A stretch of DNA of 64,000 bases from Halpernia frigidisoli (GCF_900113805.1 NZ_FOQT01000004.1:353489-417488); one strand, 5' to 3'; shown: positions 1 through 10,773, counted from the stretch's first letter. The notes: generated by a model not told the origin, from the sequence alone. Made by a program: numbers and translations.

Positions 1-1116
1 ACTCAAATCAAAATAAGAATTATCTAAAGTTTTATTTTGATTTTCCTGGATGGTATTTGTGTTGATATTTGAATATAAAAAAAGCATCTCAATTTTTGAT
101 TTCTTACCAATACTTTTGTTAAAATTCAGAGTTGAAAAATTATTTTTTACTGAATTAAAATTTTCATTTGGTAGCGCAAGCGCAATAATGTTTTGGTCCA
201 AACTTGAAAAAAAATCTTCCGAATTATCCATCATTGCATTTGTGCCACCCTTTAATGCAAAATAATCCGTTATGCTAAATGATTTTTCGCCAATATTGTT
301 GCTGTTTCCAATAAATGAATAACTTCTTGCTTTGTTGAAATTAAATAAATTAGCGTGTGCATAATAATTTTTTTGCACGCCGCCGCCAAGAGAGAGGTCT
401 CCAAATAAAATATTTTGTTTGTCGTTTTTTAGTTTTATGTTTAGTACCGATTTATTAGTAGGATTATTTTTATTTTTTACACTACTTTCATTATAATTAT
501 CAATCACTTCTACATTTTCTAAAGAATTTGCAGATATATTATCAATGGCTAATTTTGTGTTATTATTAAAAAAACTTTGGCCTTCAACCAAAGTTCCTGT
601 TATAGATTTGCCGTTTACTTTCACAGCACCATTTTTATCTACCTCAAAACCGGGCAGTTTTTCTAAAACATCCTTTAGTTTTTTTTCTGTACCATCTATG
701 AAACTTGCAACGTGGAAAACTGTCGTATCTTGCTTTATTATAATTGGAGCAGAAATATTAACTTCTTCAATTGACGTCGTTTGCTCAGTAGAGAGTGTGA
801 AGTCGGTTTTACCTTCTTGAGAATTACTAATCTGGAATTTGAAATTTTCTTTTTGAAGTTGAGGTATCTCAAGCGCGTAGGGAACATCTTTTACTAAAAA
901 AGTCTCGTAGTACCCCTTTTCATTTGTACTATCAAAAATATTTTTATTGCTATTATCTGCTGGTTTAAAAATAATGATTTTATTTGAGAGTGGTTTATTA
1001 TTTGCGTTTTTTATAAAACCAAACATTTTCCGCTCTTGCGAAAAGAAAATGTTTGCAATAATTAGAAAAAATATAGTTATTAATTTACTATTCAATTTAT
1101 AAATTTTTAGATTCAT
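1..1116 (-). CDS. TonB-type outer-membrane beta-barrel protein, C-terminus cut by window edge
   Basis: The reading frame is open from an ATG at 1116 down to base 1 (372 codons) and continues outside the window. It begins with a signal peptide (hydrophobic stretch ending FFSQ, about residues 10-27). Next comes a carboxypeptidase-regulatory-like domain (about 30-110), then a plug-like segment with VLEKLPGFEVDKNG and VNGKSITGTLVEGQSFF, the pattern seen in Bacteroidetes outer-membrane proteins that accompany GLPGLI proteins. The remainder (GDLSLGGG and onward) reads as the start of a beta barrel. The start codon overlaps the end of the GLPGLI gene by 20 bases, so the two are probably co-translated. 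The transported substrate cannot be told from the sequence. Confidence is high for the family and low for the role. Confidence 0.8.
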   Translation of the reverse strand, partial: MNLKIYKLNSKLITIFFLIIANIFFSQERKMFGFIKNANNKPLSNKIIIFKPADNSNKNIFDSTNEKGYYETFLVKDVPYALEIPQLQKENFKFQISNSQEGKTDFTLSTEQTTSIEEVNISAPIIIKQDTTVFHVASFIDGTEKKLKDVLEKLPGFEVDKNGAVKVNGKSITGTLVEGQSFFNNNTKLAIDNISANSLENVEVIDNYNESSVKNKNNPTNKSVLNIKLKNDKQNILFGDLSLGGGVQKNYYAHANLFNFNKARSYSFIGNSNNIGEKSFSITDYFALKGGTNAMMDNSEDFFSSLDQNIIALALPNENFNSVKNNFSTLNFNKSIGKKSKIEMLFLYSNINTNTIQENQNKTLDNSYFDLS

Positions 1117-1831
1117 ATTTTAAATACTCGCTAATTGTCACTTTTTTTCCTTTTTCTGATACTTTTTCTACTTCAGTGTCTTTTGGATTTAATTCTAAAT
1201 TTTGCAAATACGTCGTAAATGTTTTATTGTCTGTCACGATAATCACTAATCCTGGTAAACCAGAAAACTGATAAGGGCCCGCTTTTATTGGGATTGAAGG
1301 ACAAAACCATGCTTCAATAGGTCTTGATTCTATTTTGGCATCTTTAAAAACATCATTATAAGTTGTATTTGCCTTATAACATTCATAATTTCCAATTTTC
1401 TTTTGTTCATTTGTAATATTCCATATTACATCTTGTTTTGTATAAGTAACCAAAAATGCACTTCCTTTAAATTCTTTATCGTTTATAATTTCACCAGTAT
1501 TTAAATTAGTGAAATAATTACCAGCAACTTTTGAAATAATATAAGCGATATTAATTCCAGATTCATTTTCATTTTTTGGTTGTAATAGGAATGAACTTAT
1601 AGAATCTCTGATCTTTAATTGAAAAACTGCTTTTTTATCGTTGTTATTCATCAAAAGTTCAATCGCGTTGTCAAAATATTTTTCTGCCATCTTTGGGTGT
1701 TCTTTCATCATTTCTTTCTTATCTAATTTTTTAGTGAAAGTATTGATCATCACATAATCTGCTTTTATGTTTGTTTGAGCGAAAAATAAATAGGGTGCTA
1801 ATATAAAGAGTAGTAATTTTTTTGATTTCAT
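1097..1831 (-). CDS. GLPGLI family exported protein
   Basis: A protein of 244 residues with an N-terminal signal peptide (KSKKLLLFILAPYLFFAQ, cleavage near residue 19) and the family-defining motif SGLPGLVIIV near residues 190-200. GLPGLI proteins are Bacteroidetes-specific, exported, of unknown biochemical function, and are commonly encoded next to a TonB-type outer-membrane protein, as here. It is the middle gene of a three-gene minus-strand unit. It is separated from the small secreted protein upstream by 81 bases that contain a strong hairpin, and it overlaps the outer-membrane protein gene downstream. An accessory role to that outer-membrane protein is inference. Confidence 0.88.
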   Translation of the reverse strand: MKSKKLLLFILAPYLFFAQTNIKADYVMINTFTKKLDKKEMMKEHPKMAEKYFDNAIELLMNNNDKKAVFQLKIRDSISSFLLQPKNENESGINIAYIISKVAGNYFTNLNTGEIINDKEFKGSAFLVTYTKQDVIWNITNEQKKIGNYECYKANTTYNDVFKDAKIESRPIEAWFCPSIPIKAGPYQFSGLPGLVIIVTDNKTFTTYLQNLELNPKDTEVEKVSEKGKKVTISEYLKYESKNL

Positions 1832-1848
1832 TCTTGGGTTTTTATTTA

Positions 1849-1883
1849 AAAATAGCTATCTTATTATGCAAGATAGCTATTTT
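1849..1883 (-). terminator. Strong hairpin between small secreted protein and GLPGLI gene
   Basis: Perfect 14-bp inverted repeat AAAATAGCTATCTT at 1849-1862 and 1870-1883 with a 7-base loop. On the minus strand the stem ends in TTTT followed by AT-rich DNA. It is probably an intrinsic terminator or attenuator that lets the first gene be expressed more strongly than the two downstream genes. A transcript-stabilising hairpin at the 3' end of the first message is the alternative. Confidence 0.65.
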
Positions 1884-1912
1884 GGTTGAATAATTGTGGG
1901 TGATTTTTGCTC

Positions 1913-2275
1913 TTAAGCAGGAGTTAAAGCTGCAGGTTGTGGCTTACCTCCAAAGATTGCAGTACATCCTGCAGTGGTAGAAAGTCCAATTGCCGCAGCT
2001 CCAGCAGCCCCAACTCCTAATTTTATTGCGGCAGCTTCTGCAATAGCTCCAGCTAAATTACAATACCATCTATCGTTTGGACCATCATCATCAGAAAGCA
2101 TAAAGTAAGTTTGTCCGTTATTTCCAACAAAAGTTTGTGCTTCTGCTTTAGATAGATTTAGAAAATTTACAGATGTAGTTTCTTGTAAATTTACATTTTT
2201 TACTTCACTCGTTTTTGCAAACGCGGAAGTGCTTACAGCTAAAGCTAAAAAGCTTCCAAAAATAATTTTTTTCAT
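1913..2275 (-). CDS. Small secreted protein with Cys-bracketed Ala/Gly-rich hydrophobic C-terminus
   Basis: I do not recognise the family. A start at 2275 is chosen because MKKIIFGSFLALAVSTSAFA is a clear Sec signal peptide (cleavage after residue 20). The frame is also open from an ATG at 2329. The predicted 120-residue product has a polar region (21-60), an acidic turn SDDDGPNDRWYC (61-72), then a hydrophobic segment of small residues (about 73-110) rich in Ala and Gly with GxxxG-like spacing, bracketed by Cys72 and Cys104, and a Pro/Ala tail. The segment could insert into a membrane or be a processed peptide; the layout recalls bacteriocin precursors, but no signature motif proves that. 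It is the first gene of the unit ending in the GLPGLI and outer-membrane protein genes, divergent from an XRE regulator. Confidence 0.75.
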   Translation of the reverse strand: MKKIIFGSFLALAVSTSAFAKTSEVKNVNLQETTSVNFLNLSKAEAQTFVGNNGQTYFMLSDDDGPNDRWYCNLAGAIAEAAAIKLGVGAAGAAAIGLSTTAGCTAIFGGKPQPAALTPA

Positions 2276-2336
2276 AATAATTAATATTTTTTTGATTAAT
2301 GTCTTACAAACTTCACAAAAAATATCCAAAAACAGT

Positions 2337-2395
2337 GTTGCGAAAGTAATGCAAATATAGTTGCGCTAAAGCAACATTATTTTTATTTATATTTG
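2337..2395. promoter_or_regulatory. Divergent promoters and candidate XRE operator
   Basis: A Bacteroidetes -7 box TATATTTG lies at 2388-2395 for the plus-strand XRE gene, and another at 2352-2359 on the minus strand for the secreted protein unit. Between them is the inverted repeat GTTGC-gctaaa-GCAAC (2360-2375). A second GTTGCG with AAAG close behind begins at 2337, 23 bases upstream of the GTTGCG at 2360. The arrangement suits an XRE regulator that represses both directions. Operator assignment is inference. Confidence 0.5.
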
Positions 2396-2410
2396 TCACA
2401 AAATTAAACT

Positions 2411-2761
2411 ATGTCTGTAAGTACAAATCTAAGAATTTTACGAAGTAAAAAGAAATTATCTCAACAAGAAGTTGCAGACCATTTAGAGATTGATAGAAAT
2501 ACTTACATAAAATGGGAAAATGGAACAGCGGATATAAAATCACAACACATGCCAAAAATAGCGGAAGTTTTTAACGTAGAAATTGCAGATTTATTTAAAG
2601 AAGATCAAAAATTATCAATCACAAATAATTTTAATAACAAAGACAATTCAAATGGTCAAAAAGATTTGCAACAAGGAATTATTATAAATATTTCAGATAC
2701 TGAAGTGGCAAAAAAGCTATCAATTCAATTAGAAACTATAATTAGTAGTTTTAAAAAATAG
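2411..2761 (+). CDS. XRE-family helix-turn-helix transcriptional regulator
   Basis: A 116-residue protein. Residues 5-62 form a Cro/CI-type HTH domain (LRILRSKKKLSQQEVADHL, then DRNTYIKWENG as recognition region and IAEVFNVEIADLF). The C-terminal half is a polar linker and a short helix with no recognisable ligand-binding domain. It is transcribed divergently from the small secreted protein unit with a palindrome between them, so local control of that unit and of itself is the likely role (inference). The pseudouridine synthase gene follows 22 bases later and may be co-transcribed. Confidence 0.85.
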   Translation: MSVSTNLRILRSKKKLSQQEVADHLEIDRNTYIKWENGTADIKSQHMPKIAEVFNVEIADLFKEDQKLSITNNFNNKDNSNGQKDLQQGIIINISDTEVAKKLSIQLETIISSFKK

Positions 2762-2783
2762 GCGACTAATCTAACAAAACTAA

Positions 2784-3458
2784 ATGCAAGATCAAATTCT
2801 CTTTGAAGACAATCATCTTTTAATTATCAATAAAAAAGCAGGACAACTTGTGCAAGGTGATAAAACAGGAGACGAATCTTTGTTGGATTCTCTTAAGAAT
2901 TATATTAAAATAAAAGAAAATAAGCCCGGAAATGTTTTTCTTGGTTTGGTTCATAGAATAGATAGACCCACCTCCGGCTGCGTTATTTATGCTAAAACTT
3001 CGAAGGCGTTAACGCGCCTGACTGTAATGGTGAAAAACCGTGAAGTACAAAAAACGTATTGGGCGGTGGTCCCGAAAGCGGAAATCCCGGAAACGCAGAG
3101 ACTGGTTCATTTTTTAAAAAAGAATGAAAAGAATAACAAATCTACTGTTTTCCCGAAACCTACTGAAGGTGCAAAAGAATCAATTCTAAATTATAAAGTC
3201 GCAAAAATTTTAGATAATTTTCAATTGCTGGAAGTTGATTTAGAAACCGGAAGACACCATCAGATCCGCGCCCAATTATCTAAAATTGGAGTGCCCATAA
3301 AAGGTGACTTAAAGTACGGTTCTGCAAGATCCAATGCAGATGGTGGAATTCACTTACATGCCAGAAATTTAGAATTTCTTCATCCTGTGACGCAACATAA
3401 AATTTCTGTGACAGCGCCTGTTCCGCAAAACGATGCGGTTTGGAAGGCTTGTGAATAG
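2784..3458 (+). CDS. RluA-family RNA pseudouridine synthase
   Basis: 224 residues, a short single-domain RluA-type enzyme without an N-terminal S4 domain. The catalytic motif is HRIDRPTSG (about residues 57-65; the Asp is the catalytic residue of the family), followed by the family pattern QKTYWAVV and, near the C-terminus, LETGRHHQIRAQLSKIG. It converts specific uridines in rRNA or tRNA to pseudouridine; the target cannot be deduced here. It follows the XRE gene on the same strand and is presumably housekeeping. Confidence 0.88.
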   Translation: MQDQILFEDNHLLIINKKAGQLVQGDKTGDESLLDSLKNYIKIKENKPGNVFLGLVHRIDRPTSGCVIYAKTSKALTRLTVMVKNREVQKTYWAVVPKAEIPETQRLVHFLKKNEKNNKSTVFPKPTEGAKESILNYKVAKILDNFQLLEVDLETGRHHQIRAQLSKIGVPIKGDLKYGSARSNADGGIHLHARNLEFLHPVTQHKISVTAPVPQNDAVWKACE

Positions 3459-3669
3459 ATTTGAAAGATAATTCAAAAAATAATCTTTTGATTTTTATAT
3501 GATTTTGGTTATTTTATGTTCGGTTACTTACAATTAGATAGATGTAATCAAAGTAATAGAACACTGGCTATCATTATTTAAAAACTAAAATTAATTATTA
3601 CACAAGTTTTTATTTAATATAAATTCATACTAATTAATGTATTTTTACAAAAAATAACACTAATTTTTA

Positions 3670-4428
3670 ATGATGAAAAAACCTTTGATCTATCTTTTTC
3701 TATTTTTCGCTGTATTTTCGCATGCGCAAAGCGTAGGAATTAATTCTAATAATCCCAGAGCAACGCTTGATGTAGTGGGTTCACCATTAGATGTAACTAA
3801 ATCAGATGGAATCATTGCTCCCAGAATTACGCTGGCCCAACTGAATGCAAAGACCAGTTACGCCGCGGCACAAACTGCTTCTCTTATTTATGTTAACGAT
3901 ATAACAGGTCCAACAGGTGTCACAACAGCATTAGTAACGACAGTTGGATATTATTTTTTTGATGGAACAATTTGGCAAAGTGTTTTACAGAAATCAGCAG
4001 TCTTCACAGCTTCCTTAGGAACAGGTTCAGGTTCACAGATCAACGCTACGATTGCTGCGGGCGGTTTTAATACAGTACCATTAAATGTAACAAAAAATGT
4101 CGGAGGAGGTGTTTGGAGTGGCGCTCCAAATTACACTTACAATGTTCCCATTACAGGTACATATATCATTAAATCTAGTATAAGACTTACAGATGGTAGT
4201 GCTTCAAGAAATATTTTTCAATCTGTTGGAACTTCTAATACTGATGTTCCTGAGGGAATTTGGCAGACAAATCCAGCTCCGGTTGGAACTGCGCGCTGGA
4301 CAATGCTTTACACAAGAATTGCCTTTTTTACTAAAGGTGATTTATTAAGATTATACATTTATTCCGATGGCGCAATTGCGAATTTATCTGATGCTTCCTT
4401 AAATATTGCATTACTAAATCAAAATTAA
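3670..4428 (+). CDS. Exported protein with VGINxxxPxATLDV motif, possible C1q/TNF-like fold
   Basis: 252 residues (start at 3670 or the adjacent ATG at 3673). It has a signal peptide (PLIYLFLFFAVFSHAQ) followed directly by SVGINSNNPRATLDVVGSP, a motif common at the mature N-terminus of flavobacterial surface proteins that ride on tail-fibre-like or lectin folds. The C-terminal half has the beta-rich pattern of a C1q/TNF-like jelly roll (YTYNVPITGTYIIKSS; GDLLRLYIYSDG). No T9SS sorting domain is visible. Its role is unknown. It is followed by a terminator that faces the next, convergent gene. Confidence 0.65.
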   Translation: MMKKPLIYLFLFFAVFSHAQSVGINSNNPRATLDVVGSPLDVTKSDGIIAPRITLAQLNAKTSYAAAQTASLIYVNDITGPTGVTTALVTTVGYYFFDGTIWQSVLQKSAVFTASLGTGSGSQINATIAAGGFNTVPLNVTKNVGGGVWSGAPNYTYNVPITGTYIIKSSIRLTDGSASRNIFQSVGTSNTDVPEGIWQTNPAPVGTARWTMLYTRIAFFTKGDLLRLYIYSDGAIANLSDASLNIALLNQN

Positions 4429-4443
4429 TTTTATTAGAAATAA

Positions 4444-4473
4444 AAAAATGCTCCAAATATCTGGAGCATTTTT
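4444..4473. terminator. Bidirectional intrinsic terminator
   Basis: Inverted repeat AAAAATGCTCCA (4444-4455) and TGGAGCATTTTT (4462-4473) with a 6-base loop and T/A runs on both sides. It sits between the convergent genes ending at 4428 and 4491 and can serve both. Confidence 0.85.
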
Positions 4474-4490
4474 AGTTAAAAGCATTTTTA

Positions 4491-6629
4491 TTATTGAACC
4501 GGGATTAAACCCCCGTCATCTTTTTTATCTTTTTCCAGTAAATTTTGATCTACTTTTGCATTTTTATTCTTTGTCGGAATTTTATAATTTAGAGAAAAAC
4601 CGAAATTTCTTGTGTCAGATTTACTTGACAGATAAACAAATGGTAAACTTGAGATTGAATGTAAAGCGGTTTGCTGTGTATTAAAAATATCATTTGCAAA
4701 AAGAGAAACGCTTAATCTGTCATTCATAAATTTACGGGAAAGATTTAGATCTAATGAATTACTAAAAGGTTTGTCACCAACGAAATAATAATAATTTCCA
4801 TTTGGGGTAAGATAATTATAACTCGCAACAAATTTTATCTTTTTTGGAAGAATGATTTGAGAATTAAAATTAAAAACCCAAAATCCTTTTGTGCTGATAT
4901 TTGGTAATTCATGCAGCTGATACGCCGCGTAAATGTAAACATAACTGACGTTATCCGGATTGATGTTAAACTTCATCAGCTCGCTGAAAGGTGTATTGAA
5001 TATTAGAAAAGGAACGGGAAAACCCACATTAAAATTATGAATTTTTAATTCTGAAACGTTGTCCTGTGAATTTATCACTACGTCTGTATTGGTTTTTAAA
5101 TCAGTGATGCGGGATAATTTTTGCACCACCTGATTTTTTGCAACACTTAAATTATAACCTATAAAAACATAATCTACTGCGCTTAATTTCACTTCATAAT
5201 TGTCATAAATAGTGGGTTGCAGGTTTGGATTTCCCGTAGATTGAGAATTCGGTCCCTGAAAAGTAGTATTGTTTGGATTTAAAACAGAGATGCTTGGCAA
5301 AGAAATTTTCTTATTATAATTTAAAGCAAAAAATACCTGTTTGGCAAAATTATACTGTAAACTCGCATTTGGAAATAATTTAAATTTTTTAAAACCAGTC
5401 AAATCTTCATATCTTTTTGTCGAGCCGTTATAAGCTGTTCCTGAAATATCATAGTTTTCACCACGTGTTCCGAGGATCAGATCAATATTTTTTAAAGTGG
5501 CCTGAAACTCCAAATAACCCGCCGCGTTTAATTTTTGATAATCTAGATTTAAAAAATTAAAACCTGCAGTTTTAAAATTTTGCTGATCGTAAAGTGTTCC
5601 GAAACTTATTTTACCATCATCCAGAATTTTTAATGGTTGAGAATAATCGATCCTGAAATTGGCGATCTTTGTTATGGAAGAATTATCCAAAACTGTCTGT
5701 GATAAATTCTGATCAAGCTGATTAAACTGTGAATCTCCTCTGGTGTAAGTTCCTTTAAAATCAAGCTTCTTTGCTTTGTCCGTAAATCTTTTTTGGTACG
5801 TAATTACGCCTTCATTTCGATAGCTTTCAGATTGCAATAAAGCGTTTTGTATGTAAGGAATTCCCTTTGAGGTGCCTGAACTTATATTTTCAGTGTCACC
5901 GCTATTATTATAAAAATCGTAGTTTAAGAGCAAGCGGTCTTTCCCTAAATCAAATGTGAGCGCTGTTTTTAGAAAATAGCCACGGTTTACAGGGTCAGAA
6001 TTTATGAAAGCTAAATTATCCTGATTTGATGTATTTAAACCTTCACGGTAATTTTGTCCCGCGTTAATTTGCCAACCAAAAATATTATTTCTTGCGTTTA
6101 AACTAATGGAATTATTTGTTCTGCTCCGAAATTTATCATAATTCGTAAAGTTGTAATTTCCTGAATAAGTTGCCGTTAAATATTTATTTGAGTTTTTTCC
6201 TGTAATAATATTTAAAATAGCACCGCCGGAAGTCGCAGGGAATTCTGCGCCGGGTTGCGTGATAATTTCTATACGATCCACAGAGTTTGCCGGCAAACCT
6301 TCCAGAAAAGCATTAAGTTCATTACTGGAAATATTTAGCGGACGTCCATCCAGATAAACATCAAGTTGTTTCCCCTGATAAAGCATTCCTGCAACATCAG
6401 AAACTATTAAACCGGGCAATTTCTTCATGCCTTCCATCACGGTTCCGGAATTTAAATTAGGTTGCTCAGAAAAATCAAAAATAGTTCTGTCTGCTTTCTG
6501 TTCAACGGCTTTTTTTACTTTGGTAATAGTGACCTCTTCGATGTTTTTCTCTTTATTTTCGGCAGGTTTTTCCTGAGAAAATACTACCACTGAACATAGA
6601 ATCGAGAAAATTAGTAAATGTTTTTTCAT
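4491..6629 (-). CDS. TonB-dependent receptor-like outer-membrane beta-barrel protein
   Basis: 712 residues. It has a signal peptide (KKHLLIFSILCSVVVFSQ), then a short linker IEEVTITKVK that resembles the start of a TonB-plug region. The plug follows with VMEGMKKLPGLIVSDVAGM and DVYLDGRPLNISSNELNAFL, ending in SGGAILNIITGK. The rest (about 170-690) is an aromatic-rich beta barrel of the Bacteroidetes outer-membrane beta-barrel type. It lacks the N-terminal carboxypeptidase-regulatory domain seen in many relatives. The substrate cannot be assigned. It stands alone, with terminators on both sides. Confidence 0.88.
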   Translation of the reverse strand: MKKHLLIFSILCSVVVFSQEKPAENKEKNIEEVTITKVKKAVEQKADRTIFDFSEQPNLNSGTVMEGMKKLPGLIVSDVAGMLYQGKQLDVYLDGRPLNISSNELNAFLEGLPANSVDRIEIITQPGAEFPATSGGAILNIITGKNSNKYLTATYSGNYNFTNYDKFRSRTNNSISLNARNNIFGWQINAGQNYREGLNTSNQDNLAFINSDPVNRGYFLKTALTFDLGKDRLLLNYDFYNNSGDTENISSGTSKGIPYIQNALLQSESYRNEGVITYQKRFTDKAKKLDFKGTYTRGDSQFNQLDQNLSQTVLDNSSITKIANFRIDYSQPLKILDDGKISFGTLYDQQNFKTAGFNFLNLDYQKLNAAGYLEFQATLKNIDLILGTRGENYDISGTAYNGSTKRYEDLTGFKKFKLFPNASLQYNFAKQVFFALNYNKKISLPSISVLNPNNTTFQGPNSQSTGNPNLQPTIYDNYEVKLSAVDYVFIGYNLSVAKNQVVQKLSRITDLKTNTDVVINSQDNVSELKIHNFNVGFPVPFLIFNTPFSELMKFNINPDNVSYVYIYAAYQLHELPNISTKGFWVFNFNSQIILPKKIKFVASYNYLTPNGNYYYFVGDKPFSNSLDLNLSRKFMNDRLSVSLFANDIFNTQQTALHSISSLPFVYLSSKSDTRNFGFSLNYKIPTKNKNAKVDQNLLEKDKKDDGGLIPVQ

Positions 6630-6680
6630 GTAGTTTTTTAATAATAATAGGTTTGTACAAATCTGTTTTTGTTACATTAA

Positions 6681-6710
6681 AAAAACCATTTAATTTCTTA
6701 AATGGTTTTT
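6681..6710 (-). terminator. Intrinsic terminator of the GH1 glycosidase gene
   Basis: Perfect inverted repeat AAAAACCATTTAA (6681-6693) and TTAAATGGTTTTT (6698-6710) around a TTTC loop, just beyond the stop codon of the minus-strand glycosidase and before the outer-membrane protein gene start. Confidence 0.8.
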
Positions 6711-6718
6711 ACTTTTTA

Positions 6719-8230
<1,512 letters not shown>

Positions 8231-8445
8231 TTATTATCAAATTTAATCATATTTCCATTGTATTCAGATTTTTTTTGTTTAATCTGCAATAAAAAATAGA
8301 AAATAGTCGATTCACTTTCTATTAAAAAAATTTGAGAATTCATTGATAATCTATTAATCAAGGTTAAAAGCTTTTGTTTTAAAAATAATTGGAAAAAGTT
8401 TCAAAATTAAATTTGATTATCATCCTTTTCAAAAATAAAATAAAA

Positions 8446-8471
8446 AAATCCCTCTCTTTCGAAAGGGATTT
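8446..8471 (-). terminator. Intrinsic terminator of aconitase gene
   Basis: Stem AAATCCCT (8446-8453) and AGGGATTT (8464-8471) with a 10-base loop, 25 bases beyond the aconitase stop codon on the minus strand. The rest of the gap up to the GH1 start (8219-8445) is AT-rich with no gene that I can see. Confidence 0.7.
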
Positions 8472-8496
8472 AAAATTATAAATAATTTAAAAGAAA

Positions 8497-10773
8497 TTAT
8501 GCATTTCTTGCTGCTTCCGCTGCAATCAAATTTAAGGCAGAACCGGCTTTATACCAAGCAATTTGCGCTTCGTTGTAAGTATGGTTTGTAAGAACAACAT
8601 CTTTAGTTCCGTCAGCATGAACCAACTCTAAAGTCAACTGTTTTCCGGTTGCAAACTGATCAAGATCTAGGAAATTAACAGTGTCTTTTTCCTGAAATTT
8701 ATCGTAATCTGCTTTGTCTGCGAAGGTTAAACCAAGCATTCCCTGTTTCTTCAAATTCGTTTCATGAATTCTGGCGAAAGATTTAACTAAAACGGCTTTT
8801 ACGCCCAAATGTCTCGGTTCCATCGCCGCGTGTTCTCTGGAAGAACCTTCGCCGTAATTTTCATCACCAACTACGATTGTAGGAACTCCGGCTGCTTTAT
8901 ATGCTCTCGCAACTGCGGGAACTTCGCCAAATTCACCAGTAAGTAAATTTTGAACTTTATTCGTTTCCATGTTATAAGCGTTTATCGCGCCGATCAACAT
9001 ATTGTTTGAGATATTATCAAGATGTCCTCTATATTTTAACCAAGGTCCAGCCATGGAAATATGATCAGTCGTACATTTTCCAAAAGCTTTAATTAAAACT
9101 TTAGCATTGGTAATGTTTTTTCCGTCCCAGGCATCGAAAGGTGTTAAAAGTTGTAAACGATCAGAATCAGGACTCACGTTAATTTTTACAGAGCTTCCAT
9201 CTTCAGAAGGTGATTGATAACCATTGTCACCAACGGCGAAACCTTTACTTGGCAATTCGCTTCCGGAAGGTTCATTTAATTTTATCTGTTCGCCATTTTC
9301 AGCAGTTAAAGTATCTGTTATTGGGTTAAAATCTAATCTTCCCGCAATCGCGATTGCTGCAACTAATTCAGGAGAAGCTACGAATGCATTTGTATTTGGA
9401 TTTCCATCAGCTCTCTTGGCAAAATTTCTGTTAAAAGAATGAATGATCGAGTTTTTCTCCCCTTTTTCCGCACCTTCTCTGTCCCATTGTCCGATACAAG
9501 GTCCACAAGCGTTGGTGAAAATTCTGGCGTTTTCAAATTTTCTAAATGAATCTAAGAATCCGTCTCTTTCTGCAGTAAATCTTACCTGCTCAGAACCTGG
9601 ATTAATTCCTAAAATTGCTTTAGGTTTTACACCTTTTGCCACGGCATCTTCTACTACAGAAGCTGCTCGGGAAAGATCTTCATAAGAAGAATTTGTACAA
9701 GAGCCTATCAGCGCCCATTCTATATCAAGTGGCCAGCCGTTTGCGATGGCTTTATCATGGAATTCTGCAACTGGTGTTGCTAAATCCGGCGTGAAAGGAC
9801 CGTTAAGATGAGGTGTTAATTCATCTAAATTAATTTCTATAACCTGATCGAAATACATTTCTGGGTTTGCGTAAACTTCAGCATCACCTGTTAAATGTTC
9901 TGCAATTTTATCAGCCGCATCAACTACATCCTGTCTTCCTGTGGCAGAAAGATATCTACGCATAGAATCATCATAACCAAAAGTAGAAGTGGTTGCGCCA
10001 ATTTCTGCGCCCATGTTACAAATAGTTCCTTTTCCTGTCGCAGAAAGAGAAATTGCTCCGTCACCAAAATATTCTACGATGCAACCTGTTCCACCTTTTA
10101 CAGTAAGAATTCCGGCTACTTTTAAAATAATATCTTTTGCTGAAGTCCAGCCGTTTAATCTTCCTGTTAATTTAATTCCTATTAATTTCGGCATTTTTAA
10201 TTCCCAGGCCATTCCGGCCATTACGTCAACTGCATCTGCGCCACCAACACCGATTGCGACCATTCCTAAACCACCGGCATTTACTGTGTGAGAATCAGTT
10301 CCTATCATCATTCCACCAGGGAATGCATAATTTTCTAAAACAACCTGGTGGATAATTCCTGCACCTGGTTTCCAAAATCCGATACCATATTTATCACAAA
10401 CTGAACTTAAAAAACTAAAAACTTCAGAATTTTTATTAATTCCTTCCTGTAAATCTGCGGTTGCACCAACTCTTGCTTGTATCAGGTGATCTGCGTGCGC
10501 TGTAGAAGGAACCGCAACTTTAGCTTTTCCGGCTTGCATAAATTGCAAAAGAGCCATTTGTGCCGTCGCATCCTGCATTGCTACACGATCCGGTGCGAAA
10601 TCCACGTAAGAGTTTCCGCGTTCAAAATTTTGTGACGCAGAACCTTCCCAAAGATGGGAATAAAGAATTTTTTCTGAAAGTGTTAAAGGTTTTCCTACAA
10701 CGTTTCTTGCTGCTGCAATGCGCTCAGGAAAGCGTTCGTACACTTTTTTAATCATGTCAATATCGAAAGTCAT
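8497..10773 (-). CDS. acn: Aconitate hydratase, mitochondrial-type
   Basis: 758 residues, the full length expected for the mitochondrial-type aconitase family. The enzyme interconverts citrate and isocitrate in the TCA cycle. The [4Fe-4S] ligands are visible as Cys359 in GSCTNSS and Cys423 and Cys426 in [10 protein letters not shown]. Other conserved parts are [14 protein letters not shown] (158-171) and the C-terminal swivel domain with [15 protein letters not shown]. It is transcribed alone from its own promoter region, with 183 bases upstream that hold no gene. Confidence 0.97.
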   Translation of the reverse strand: MTFDIDMIKKVYERFPERIAAARNVVGKPLTLSEKILYSHLWEGSASQNFERGNSYVDFAPDRVAMQDATAQMALLQFMQAGKAKVAVPSTAHADHLIQARVGATADLQEGINKNSEVFSFLSSVCDKYGIGFWKPGAGIIHQVVLENYAFPGGMMIGTDSHTVNAGGLGMVAIGVGGADAVDVMAGMAWELKMPKLIGIKLTGRLNGWTSAKDIILKVAGILTVKGGTGCIVEYFGDGAISLSATGKGTICNMGAEIGATTSTFGYDDSMRRYLSATGRQDVVDAADKIAEHLTGDAEVYANPEMYFDQVIEINLDELTPHLNGPFTPDLATPVAEFHDKAIANGWPLDIEWALIGSCTNSSYEDLSRAASVVEDAVAKGVKPKAILGINPGSEQVRFTAERDGFLDSFRKFENARIFTNACGPCIGQWDREGAEKGEKNSIIHSFNRNFAKRADGNPNTNAFVASPELVAAIAIAGRLDFNPITDTLTAENGEQIKLNEPSGSELPSKGFAVGDNGYQSPSEDGSSVKINVSPDSDRLQLLTPFDAWDGKNITNAKVLIKAFGKCTTDHISMAGPWLKYRGHLDNISNNMLIGAINAYNMETNKVQNLLTGEFGEVPAVARAYKAAGVPTIVVGDENYGEGSSREHAAMEPRHLGVKAVLVKSFARIHETNLKKQGMLGLTFADKADYDKFQEKDTVNFLDLDQFATGKQLTLELVHADGTKDVVLTNHTYNEAQIAWYKAGSALNLIAAEAARNA

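Noticed and set aside
50..820. Open frames on the plus strand at 50-265 and 545-820
   Set aside because: They are shadows of the minus-strand outer-membrane protein gene (1-1116), which has a signal peptide, domain motifs and the expected neighbour.
1913..2275. Calling the small secreted protein a lanthipeptide or other modified peptide precursor
   Set aside because: No double-glycine leader and no modification enzyme gene is present nearby; a Sec signal peptide is seen instead.
9224..10751. Several plus-strand frames within the aconitase region
   Set aside because: Aconitase on the minus strand is full length and carries all cluster ligands; the others show no domain or start context.
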